NCBI GenBank assembly: GCA_039621445.1
Contig: CP154955.1
Coordinates: 52,977,384-53,041,383, forward strand
Source of the DNA: Euglena gracilis
Lineage: Eukaryota; Euglenida; Euglenophyceae; Euglenales
Reading direction: 5' to 3'
Length of the DNA stretch: 64,000 bases
Under the pieces are notes generated by a model. It did no database searches, had not been told where the DNA came from, and saw nothing but the letters and a program-made list of their open reading frames with translations. The translations under genes and the position numbers were made by a program. Numbering within the stretch: position 1 is the stretch's first letter; every line of letters begins with the position of its first letter. Shown piece by piece: positions 21,153 to 31,300 of this stretch.

Positions 21153-21395
21153 GCGACCCCCCAGGAGGGGTGTCCAGTCCAGCTCAGAGGCTGAAAAGAT
21201 TGGGCTGGCTGGAAAAAGACTGCTAGCTGACCACCAACCAAAATCTCCCAATCCCCCAATCCAAGTCCCCCAATCCAAGCCAATTGGAACTGGGCCCAAC
21301 AGGAATTGCTTTTTCGCTGCTTCTGGCCCTTTGGTCGCTTTTGGCCACTTCAAGGCCACGTGACTCTCTGCCAACAATTTAAACCTGCCCTTGAA

Positions 21396-21960
21396 TCCCC
21401 ACCCATACCATTGCTTAAGGTGTCCGACCCCCCCCCCATGGGGGGTGAGAGGAATGGAAAAAGTGGCCACCCGGTGCCGAAGGCATCGAAAATTTATTTG
21501 GGTATGTTTTTGGGGTATTTTTGCCAAAATCCATAGATTTTGCGAGTACACCAAAAGGCAGCCAGCCAATGGCTGCACCTCTGTTGGGGGTGCGACCAAA
21601 CCAACATTGACCTGTGCAGGGCATTAAATGAGCTTTGTTGTGTGCAGGGAGAGGGACACTTGGTCACTGGCCAACCCCCCAGGGGGGTGACTGACTGGTT
21701 TTTGGCTTGGACCCCCCTCCCCCCCGGGGGGGGGGGGGTCGGCCAGGGGTGGGCAAAAGTGGCTTGAGGCTTGAAAGGCACCGGGGAATTTTTTTTGGCC
21801 TAAAATGGCCTAAAGTGACAAGAATGGCCGGGTTTCCTGAGTGGTCGACCCCGGAGGAGGGGGGGTGACTGACTGGTTTTTCGAAGAGTGGAGTGACCCC
21901 CTCCCCCCCCCGGGTCGGTAAAAAACTGTATGGAGGGGATCCAGACCCCCCCCTTCGGGC
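21396..21960. mobile_element. Family C, inverted and elongated copy
   Basis: Starts CATACCATTGCTTAAGG. Contains GTGACTGACTGGTTTTT twice (reverse of CCAGTCAGTCAC) and GGTCGGTAAAAAACTGTATG at the far end. Possibly two overlapping copies. Confidence 0.5.
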
Positions 21961-22680
21961 CGAGTGGTCAGGGACCCGCTGGAAAAAAAAGACCCCCCCC
22001 CAGCCCTTTGAGCCAGTTATGTTTTATCATCTGTTTTGTTATTATATGTTTCATTATTTATGTTTTTATTATCGGCCTTTTGATTGGGCGGCAAAATCAG
22101 ACCCGGGGGCAGGGTCGGCACCTACTTCCTAACTGCGGTCACCCACCCCTTTGGGATGACATCGCCCTGCATCACCCTACATCGGCTTTGAGGTTCTCAA
22201 TGGTGTCCTGAAATACCTCACACAATGGGCAAAAAAGGTCAATTTTTGGTCAAAAATTGATGATGGTTTTTTGCATCTTTGTGAGTGCATTTTTGTGCGT
22301 CTTTTTTGCAGTCAGAAGCATTAAGGAGCAGCCAACCGTCACTGAGAATGGCTGAGGCCAAAAATGGCCAAAAAAGTTGCAAAAAAGGGTAAAAGTGGCC
22401 AGACGTGACAATATTTGGCCAAAAAAAATGGCCAAAATGGCTGGAAGTATTCAACAGTGCCCCCTCCAAAATGCCTGCAACCATCGAAACTGCTTGCTCC
22501 TCACCCACCTCTCCAGATGGTGGGTCGGGCCACTGAACCCCTTACCTGGAGGGGTGCACTGTGGGCCAGTCAATGAAATTTTTTCAAGGGTTTTCGGCCG
22601 ATTTCGGGTGGTTTTTGGGAGTGGGGTTTTTGGAGTGCAACCCCCTGGGGGGTTGTGCATGGCTGTTTTGCAAAAAAAGT
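21961..22680. other. No gene recognised
   Basis: TTTATTATTATG-rich patch at 22020-22080, then repeats of AAAATGGCCAAAA. No element ends or exons. Confidence 0.3.
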
Positions 22681-22822
22681 GTGTGCGTGTGTGTGTGTGT
22701 GTGTGTCTGTGTGTGGTGTGTGTGTGTTGTGTGTGTTGTGTGTGTTGTGTGCGTTGTGTGTGTGTGTTGTGTGTGTGTGTTGTGTGTGTGTGTGTTGTGT
22801 GTGTGTGTGTTGTGTGTGTGTG

Positions 22823-22853
<31 letters not shown>

Positions 22854-22938
22854 GTGTGTGTGTGTGTTGTGTGTGTGTGTTGTGTGTGTGTGTGTTGTGT
22901 GTGTGTGTGTGTGTTGTGTGTGTGTTGTGTGTTGTGTG

Positions 22939-22997
<59 letters not shown>

Positions 22998-23016
22998 GTG
23001 TGTGTGTGTGTGTGTG
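22680..23016. repeat. Interrupted (GT)n microsatellite, about 335 bp
   Basis: Almost pure GT dinucleotide with frequent extra T giving GTGTGTTGTGTG blocks. Open in several frames on both strands only because the repeat lacks stops; the Cys-Val or His-Thr translations are not genes. Confidence 0.97.
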
Positions 23017-24184
23017 GGCTTGGCCTCCCCATGGGGGTCATGAGTGAGTTTGAATTTATGCTCCCTGTGTGTCAGGCAAGGACCCACTGTTGGGGTCATT
23101 TTATGGTTCCAATTTTTTGGGGATTCGTAAAAGAAAGCGGTCAAACATGGGTGGGTGGATAGTCCAGACCCTCTCCAGGTCACCAACCGTCAAAAGTCCT
23201 CTGGATGCGTAGGAAGACAGTTTTTTGGTGCCACGGGTGGGGGGCCGCTGTTGGTCCACAGGAGGGGGCTAGTGGTGCCACAGTTTGGGGCCATTTTTGC
23301 GCCACAGGTGAGGCAGTTTGGTGTCACAGTCTGGGCCAGTTTTGTGACGATCCTGGCCATTCTTCGTCGGACGCCAGCTGGGGTTTTTCCCGATGTGCAA
23401 GCAGCCGAGGCACGGGAGGTGGGATGTAAAAAAGCCTTTATGGGGAAAGGGGATCTCTTGGACACCATTACAATGGAATCATACCAAGAGGGCCGGTGAT
23501 GAGCACGACCTCAACTGGGGACCTGCATCTGAGCCCGAGGGGAAGACAAAAGTCTGGCATGTTTTCCATATGATTTGAAACTGGGAGTGGACGCAGCACA
23601 GCCTTGAATTAGCCAATGATCGACCAATCCTGGGGCTTGTGGTGCAAGGCAGGCACTACCTTCCCCCAGGGTCGGTCACATCTTAAAATTAAGCCCATCC
23701 TGAGTATGTGTGCCTTTTCAAATGCGTCGTCTTTGAGCTTCTGAGGTTCCAAAAAAGTGGCACCCTGGCTACTTTTCACGGGGGGGGGGGGGGGGGGAGA
23801 GAAAAAAAAGGACCAACAAGTTGAAGAGAAACAAACGTGGAAAAATTTTCAAAGTGATTTTTTACTGGAAGGGAATGGAAGAAAACAAGCAAAAAAAAAA
23901 CCTAAAAAAGTTGAGATATACACAAAAATTTTTGCCCCAGAGCACCCCCCCCCCGCGATTGAGGGATTGTTCATAGATTTTTTTTTTCAACCTGGGTTTT
24001 GATGAGGATACAGAGTCTGCCTGTAACACGCTGTCAGACATAAAGAACACCAACTCTGCTTGAGGCTGGTCTTTTACCTCCAAATTGCTTTTATTTTGTT
24101 GTCAGTAACTTTTGCACAGAAACTCATCCTTCTAGCGCAGGTTGTATTAAAAATGGCAATAAAACGACAAACAAAACATTGAAA
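23017..24184. other. No gene assigned
   Basis: G-run patch at 23780-23800. Minus and plus short frames around 23200-23500 look unremarkable. No repeat family recognised. Confidence 0.3.
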
Positions 24185-24570
24185 AAAATGGTAAAACCCT
24201 CCAAATGTAAACACCCCCCCCCCGGTTAATAAAGCCTCTTCCACCCGGACCAACCAACCAACCAAACCTTGACTTTTTAAAAACCCCCAGGGAAGAAAAA
24301 TGCAACACACTGGGGACGATTCTTTCAGCTGCAAAACGACCAAAAACTGATTTTTGGCAAAAAAAAAATTTGAGACCGACCATCATCAAAAGTGCCATCC
24401 GTGCCATTTTTGACCAACTTTGCTGAGCCAATTTAGGTGGTTTCGGGGTCATTTTGGGGGGGGTCGGCTTCTCACAAACAATTCCTTGACTTATGACCCC
24501 CCCCCCTTCGACTGACCAACCAAACCAGATCCTGTAAACTCCGGGGGGTTTACAACTGGGGGGTTAATGA
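24185..24570. mobile_element. MITE family U, copy 2
   Basis: Aligns with 1190-1535. Ends TGTAAACACCCCCCCCCC and GGGGGGTTTACAACTGGGG. Shared internal ACCGACCAACCAAAC-type words. Confidence 0.6.
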
Positions 24571-24646
24571 GCAGTCAAAAAAAAAAACGGACATGTGAGA
24601 TATGCATTGTTCAGGTTCAATTTTTGGAGAGTCCTTTCTGGTGCAG

Positions 24647-24726
24647 GTGGCGCTCAGCTGGATCGAGCGGAACGGACCGGAAGGCAGCCCTACAATCTGT
24701 CCTCCACGTACATTGCTGGCATGGCC
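24647..24726 (+). CDS. Candidate exon, plus strand, unrecognised
   Basis: Acceptor CCTTTCTGGTGCAG| and donor ATGGCC|gtgagg bound 80 nt. The frame starting at the first base reads VALSWIERNGPEGSP; a second frame (RAERTGRQPYNLSSTYIAG) is equally plausible. No family assigned. Confidence 0.3.
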
Positions 24727-24930
24727 GTGAGGCATGTGGGGTGGGGAACGCGGACACCACTCTCTTTGCCCTCCAACCTCTCCACTCAGCATCATCGCAA
24801 AACTGGCATTGCCTTAAATATCACACTCCATGGGAATACTGTAGAACATCAAAGCTCAACAATGACACATTTTTCTGGGAAGGCACATAAATTCACAGAA
24901 CTCGGGCCCTGCAGAGGAGCAGGTTCCTTT

Positions 24931-25062
24931 TAAGACCCCCCGGGGACGTCCCCCCACCCACCCATCCTGTGAACCCCCCCGGGGGGGCCCCAAAAATCGG
25001 TCTGTGGCATTCCTCCCCCTGGGGGTCTTCTGAGTTAAAAAGAAGCCTGGGATTGCGTCGTT
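24931..25062. mobile_element. CAGG-type MITE, family F-like, old copy
   Basis: CAGGTTCCTTTTAAGACC at the left and GAGTTAAAAAGAAGCCTG at the right are inverted. No matching target duplication, so probably old or rearranged. Confidence 0.55.
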
Positions 25063-25206
25063 GCGCAATTCCCAAAAAAAAAAGGTATGCATGAATTGGT
25101 TTGTCCCTACACCCCCAGGGCCTGGGTACGAAAGCGAAAAGCGAAACAACATGGTCTGTGGGGACAGGTCTCCCGGGGCCCAGCGTGCATGAACCCAAAG
25201 TGTGAG

Positions 25207-25720
25207 GTAGTGAAATGAGGGCACTCCATTGCGCATTTGCGCACTGGTGCAACTAAAATATTCATCACAAAAAATTAAAAGCATTGTTTTTGTTGTGCAT
25301 CTGCACAATGGGCACACTTGATAAGAATGAAATGTAAAGGGTTCCACTGCGCAAATGGGTAAGGGACACACAACTTTCAAATTCTATATCAGCGTGGCTG
25401 TTGCGCAGATGCGCAATATAACTGAGAGAATTGCCACGGTAGACATGAATGGTAGTGCCACGGTAGACATGAACTCCAGAGGGGATAGAGCACAGTGTTG
25501 GACAGGTGGATGGAAGCCTTCCCTCGGTCAAGTTGTATTGAAATTGGGTAATCATTGCGCATCTGCGCAACAGCCACGCTGATATAGAATTTAAAAATTG
25601 CGTGTGCATTGCGCATTTGCGGAATGGAACTCTTAAATTTTCATTCGAACCCATCACACCCGTTGCACACATGCGCAATGGTTACCAATTTAAACTTCCA
25701 ATTTATATCACCGTGGGCGC
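25207..25720. repeat. Nested inverted-repeat element built on TGCGCA palindromes
   Basis: A perfect inverted repeat of about 39 bp (begins AATTCTATATCAGCGTGGCT at 25379; reverse complement ends near 25591) encloses a spacer of about 135 bp. The spacer holds the direct repeat CCACGGTAGACATGAA twice. Outer arms carry further TTGCGCAnnTGCGCAA-type words at 25230, 25310, 25345, 25610 and 25670. Confidence 0.75.
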
Positions 25721-25784
25721 AGTCCTGGAAACATCTCAATACCAGAGCGGACAGAGCTAAGGCGGAGGAAAACCATCCCCTTGG

Positions 25785-25977
25785 TAACCCCCCCCCTAAT
25801 AGAAGCATGGGTGCGCTTATAGCGGACCGCCACCTCCGGCGGCGGGGGTGCGCTTCTATTTGGACCCTACCTGCGCGATTTTTGTTGATTTCCTTTAGAA
25901 ATCCCATCAAAATGGGGGGTGCGCTTGTATTTGGACCCTGCGCTTGTCTGTGCTTCTATTAGGGGGGGGGGTTATGT
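25785..25977. mobile_element. C-tract MITE family H, compact copy
   Basis: Ends TAACCCCCCCCTAATAGAAG and CTTCTATTAGGGGGGGGGTTA are inverted. Central CCGCCACCTCCGGCGGCGG. About 190 bp. Confidence 0.75.
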
Positions 25978-26321
25978 GTCTGGAACCGCCATCTTCCCCA
26001 AATTCCGACATGCCTTGTCCTGTGCGTTGTGAGCCCAATTTCAGTGCCAGAGGTCCCTTTCACTTGTTTCGCAGTTCAGCATGCCTGAAGGGCCCGACTT
26101 TTTGGCCACCAATTGAAACTCAGGACATTTGTGTTTGAAGAAGAACAGGTAACAGATAAACCCTCGGAATCAAAGCCAAGGCACCCCAAAAAGAGTTTTA
26201 AAAAGCCCCCCTCTTTTTTCCACCCCCGTTTCTCACCCAGGTCTTGAAGAACACAACTTTGTTGGGGAACAGCGACTAGATTTGAGAAATCGAAAAGGTC
26301 CATCAACAACGACAGAGAAAG

Positions 26322-26830
26322 GTGGACAACGCACCTTTTTCCGGTGGTTTGCAACCCACCAGACAGGCCCATCACACCAGCCAGATGGAGGGCAAGGTTC
26401 GGCCAAAACAGAGCTTCCTGAGTTCAGCACTGAACTCAGCGTCGCTGTGGCTCCACAACTGCCACCCAAAATTCAGCTTGTTGGGAAGGTCCCTCCCTCC
26501 CCAATGCCTCACTTCAAAATCACCGACCCAGTTGGACTCCATGGTGCCCAAACCCATCTTCATCATTCTTCAACTTTTGATGCTAACACAGACGTATCTT
26601 CTTAACAGAGATACTAAGCAGCTCAAAGTTTTGGTGGATACGGGAGCCCAGGTGAACCTGTTTAAAGATCCATCATCCCAAAACATTTGGCCAGGAGACC
26701 GCGAATGCCAATTCGGCTGGTGGATGCAAACTGCCAGCGTGTTTTGGGTTGCGAACTGTGTATTAAGTCCCCAGCGCACAAACATACGCTCCCTACTGTA
26801 ACCTACTGCAACCCTCCTCCTGCTTCAACC
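26322..26830 (+). pseudogene. Retroelement fragment with retropepsin active site
   Basis: Around 26620-26680 the frame reads LKVLVDTGAQVNLF, the DTGA aspartic-protease motif of LTR retrotransposon Pol proteins. From about 26700 a different frame continues with PIRLVDANCQRVLGCEL, the expected downstream part of the fold, so there is a frameshift near 26690. No reverse transcriptase or integrase follows. A decayed Gag-Pol fragment is likely. Confidence 0.6.
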
Positions 26831-28142
26831 TCCTAAGGACAGCACGCTGTTTTTAAGCTCCTCGGCAGCGTGTGTGTAGAATCCACCCTGAAGACGACTC
26901 AGCAGATAACCCTTCTGGGGGGGGGGGTCTAGAAGTGGCTTTTTTCTAGTGGGTTGCAAAATGGCTGCTAAAGGAACTTGGCTCAGTGGCCCAAAATGGC
27001 CCAAAATTACCCCAAAAATGGTCAAAAAAATGAAGCAGACACGTCTGTGCGGAGGAGGTGAGCACTTTAGGGAGGAACTTTTGGACCCTCCCCAGGGGTG
27101 CACACTCATTCCTGGTGTGCGCAATTAGAATAGTTAGGAGGGTTGTATTTTCCCGGTTTACAAGGGCCAAAGACAAACCTTTACCCTCTCTTAGGCACGC
27201 CTGTGTTGTTGACGATACCTTTTCCAGCACATTGCCATGTATTGTGCCAGATCTCCATAAAGGGCAGCCCACGTTGAGGGCTTGGGGATACATCCTCCTC
27301 GGCACTTCTGACCCATCTTTTGACCAATTTGGTTCATTTTCGCCCACCAGGGGTTTTCTTGAGGACCTCCCGGGGGGGGGGGGGTCTAGCCTCCGGCTGG
27401 CAAAAAGGCTGCTGGCTGGAAACGAGCTGCTGGCTGGACCCCCCCCCAGGGGTGTAGGGGGGGGCGGGGGGCCGAGGTTGGAGGGGCTGGGCTGGGTTGG
27501 GTCGGTGAAAAACAAAATTTTCTAAAACATTTTTGCCTTCTCGACATTTTGATGGATGGAGCTAGCTCAAGGCTGGGGGGATGTGATTTAGGAAGCTGTG
27601 ATGAGGGGAAAAAATGCAGGGATAGGTGAGCTCGGCAGCCCAGTTGGCTGGCCAGCCTGCGGCCGGATGACCCGGCCTTTGGCCGGCTGGCCCGGCCTCC
27701 GGCCGGGCTGGACCCAACTTTATTTCACTCGACTCCCCCTGGGGGGGGGGCTCCCAGCCCGAATTTGGGCTGCTGGCTGGATTTGAGCTGCTGGCTGGCT
27801 GGACCCCCCCCGGGGGGGATAGGGTATCCTCCGGCTTAAGAAAACCCCTATCGCCCACTTTAGGCAGTTTTGTCCATTTTTTTTGCAACTTCTGTTACCC
27901 AATAAATGCGCACTGCCGAAGGGCCGAAAAGTGGTTTCTAAACAGTGCGTCCCATGCACTTTGCCAGGATTACGATGGAAAGCAGGAATACACCACACTC
28001 AAACGAAACTTGAAAAACAATTGTGTGGATTCGGCCCTGGGTCACAACGCTTGATTGTTGGGAACCCAGAATTTCGGCACATTGCAGCATTCCAGAAACA
28101 GCGGAAGTGAGCTGGCGGCCGTCGAGATGTGCGTTTCCCCAC
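26831..28142. other. Repeat-rich stretch, no gene accepted
   Basis: C/G-tract patches at 27365-27470 and 27655-27830 contain GGCTGCTGGCTGG words shared with 21.2, 29.6 and 30.6 kb. Long open frames on both strands at 26.95-27.5 kb lack a convincing family match. Confidence 0.35.
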
Positions 28143-28316
28143 AGCCATGGCTGTGACCCCGTAGAGGGCGAAGCAGCCGAACACCGCCAGCCACATGCCA
28201 TGCTGCGAGTGCCAGTCGGTGATGCCCAGCAGGCCTACCCCGAGGAGGCTCAGCATGGCGCCGATGTACTGGGGGTGCCGGCACAGCGTGAAGGGCGGCC
28301 CGCTGACCCATGGCAC
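28143..28316 (-). CDS. PEMT/PLMT-like gene, fifth visible exon (SAM-binding motif)
   Basis: Acceptor GGCGCCGCAG-type (CCGCAG|GTGCCA) in phase 0. Encodes PPFTLCRHPQYIGAMLSLLG and a following helix. The 3' end is taken at GCT|gtgggg, which is a weak donor; the exon could run a little further. Confidence 0.7.
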
Positions 28317-31300
28317 CTGCGGCGGAGAAGTGGGCTGCGGGGGGTTCTGGGGCAGGCTGTTGCCTGTTGACCCGCCATTGATTTTAACCCCCTCCCCCAA
28401 CAGAGGCGAGGGCCGCTACAACCGCAGGGTCCAAATTCCCCCCGGACGCCAAAGGTGGCGATGCACTACAAGCGCACCCCCAGTTAGATGGGATTTCTAA
28501 AAGAAATCAACAAATATATTTATATACTATGTTTTTTATCAGAAAAGGAAGCGACTCCTTGCCGCCAGAGGTGGTGGTTCGCTATTAGAGCACGCCAGGC
28601 TTCCATTAGGGGTTTTCACCCCACAACAACCTGTAACTCCTCCTGGCCTTCAATCCCCTTCATCTGCCAAAATTTTTTTTCAATGTGTGCACAGAGGCAC
28701 TCCAAAATGCGAAATTGTAGAAGGTCTGTTGTGTTGTTTTCCCCAATTGAGGGGATTGCCCAGGACTCGCACACCGCCTCCCAACAAGGTGAGATAATGC
28801 AACAAGGCCAGAGGTTTTTTCAGGACCCGGGGGAGGGGAGTCTGGACCCAACTCCCCCCACCCACAGGGGCCGGGGGATCGGGTGGGCCCACTTTTAAGG
28901 GGCCCATTTTGTGGTCCAAATTTTTTCAGTGCTTCGCACCAAAAATAGAGACCGGCAGGGTGCCCACCATACCATTGCTTAGCGACCCCCGGGGGGGAGG
29001 GGGGGTCACTTTGCACTCTGAAAAAACCAGTCAGACACTTTTTCCCAAAAACCAGTCAGTCACTTCCTCCCCCCCCCCGGGGGGGGATCGGCCACTCTTC
29101 AGGAGGCATTGAAAATTTGCCAAAAAGTGTCAAAATCCAAAAAAAATTCCGGCGCCTTCGGCGCCGGGCCAGCCACTTTTTCATTTTTGGGCCTACCCCA
29201 AGGGGGGGGGCTCCTGGCCAGAAAAACCAGTCAGTCACTCCGAAAAAAACCAGTCAGTCACCCCCCTCCGGGGGGGGGGGTGGGGTAGGACAGGTGTTAA
29301 GCAATGGTATGGTGCCCACTTGGTCTGACTCCCCCAAGAGGAGGGGCTCGGCCGGGGCTAACCCCCCCCGGGTCACAAAACTTTAAAAATCTCTGAACAA
29401 GGCTCTGTCCCTGGTGAAGCCCACGACCGACCCTCCCACCCTCACAGAACACAGCAATCCTCAATCCCCAGGCCTGATTTGAAAAGTATACCTGTGGCGG
29501 CACAATTTTCAAATCGGGGGAATATGAAGAGAAAATGTCCCAAAACTGCCATCCTGGCTCCCAGTCCCAACCAGGGCGTCGCTTAACAACCCCTCAGGTG
29601 GCCCAGCTCAAAGGCTAGAAAATTCGGGCTGGCTGGAAAAAGGCTGCAGACCGACCCCTCCCGGGGCACCGGGGGGGGGGGGATCTAACCGAGAACAGTT
29701 CCTGACGGGGAAAATTCTGTCGAGGAAAATATATTGCACAAGTCGGTGAATGCCGGGAAAATTCTGAACGCTCGCTTAAAACAGCCGGAAAACTTTTGGA
29801 CAAAAAATCTCGTGAACTCGTTTTTCAGGGAAACGCAAGAGGATTCCCACCAAATTCTGAGGTTTTCACAAATGCTAATGTCAAAAAAATCGGCCAAATC
29901 CTACACTCCAAATTGAGAAAGAAACAAAAACACGTTCTTTCATTTTGAAGGATTAATCTACTCCAAACAAGTCCTTTGGAACAAAAATGAATACCAATAA
30001 TCGGCGATTTTTTTTGCAATTCACCGATTTTTGCTTCACGTTTGGAATGCATTTTGTTCCAAAGAAAAAATTTGGGCATTCACTGGAGGAAATTGGATTT
30101 CTCTTAACTTGCCGGGAAAAATACTGGATGGATCCTTAAAATGGTGAGAAAAATCCTAGACAAATTTTGTCCAGAATTTTTCCCACAACAATTTTTCCCA
30201 TTTAAGGCCCCTGGTGTTAAGAGAGCGGTGGGGGGGGGGGGGTCGGATCCCCTTCCCCCTGTGCAAAAAAAGGCACAAAGCGCCGGAGGAAATCATGGGG
30301 GACTTAAAAAAGGCCCAAAATAATGTTTTCACCCACTGTTTTTTTTTTGTTTTTGATAAAACGTCCACCAAATTATCATCTTCATCTTCCCCAGCGCTTT
30401 GCGCTGGGGAAAATTTTTTTGTTCCCGGGGGAGTCCCGGACCTCCCCCCCCCCCGGTCTGAAGGGGGGGTCAGGTTAGGTTGAGGTAAAAAGTGGCAAGG
30501 ACAATGGCAGCCTGGGGGGCCTTGGGCCCCAGGCATTGGCACACAGTGCTCCTCCCTCTGTACAACGGGGATGTGGGGAAGGGCCGGCCAGCCAGCAGCC
30601 TTTTTCCAGCCAGCCCAAATTTTCCAGCCTCTGAGCTGGACCCCGGGAGATTGTTAAAAACGCCTGGTGCAAGTACAGTACGGTTCACACAGCCAGTCAT
30701 TAAGGTGGCACCAGTCCTTAAGGTGGCAGTGCCCCCAATTCCATTGCCTAGTAAACTCCCCCCCTAATAAGTGCATGGGTGCGCGCATTTTAAGGACGTA
30801 GTTTCGGACCCCAAGGGGCGCGCACTTAGGGTAGTGCGCACTTTTAAGGGCAAAGCCAAAAATACTGACATTACCCCCACTCTTTGTCAATTTTCCCCCC
30901 AATTTTGTGATTTCAAGCTATGAGTAAAGTGATTATGTGTCAAATGTGTCAAATTTGGGCTTGGACGATAGAAATATTTGGTCTGAGAAGGACAGTTCTG
31001 AGAATTGTGTGTGCTTTGCTTTCCGACCTGAGATATGACGGGGTGCGCACTTTTTAGGGAGGTAGCCTTGGGGGGTGCGCACTTATTAGGGAACTGCGCA
31101 CAATTAGGGCACTGCGCACTTATTAGTGGGGGGTTTAAACAGTCCATGTGCCATTGCCCAACTGTCACTGACCATGGTTTTTCCTGTGCTGAAACGTTTT
31201 CTGGCAGGACAACTCATGCATTTGAGTGCCAGTTCGCCAGCCCAATTGTCTTTGACCATGGATTTTCCTGCGCTGAAATGTTTTCCACCAGGACAACTCA

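Noticed and set aside
22377-23186. Long open frames (up to 261 codons) of Cys-Val or His-Thr repeats on both strands
   Set aside because: They are translations of the GT microsatellite, which has no stop codons in most frames.
26946-27515. 189-codon minus-strand frame with a stretch reminiscent of Ty3/gypsy Pol (LALVNRENTTLL)
   Set aside because: The plus strand is equally open, no catalytic motif is present, and the similarity is only impressionistic.
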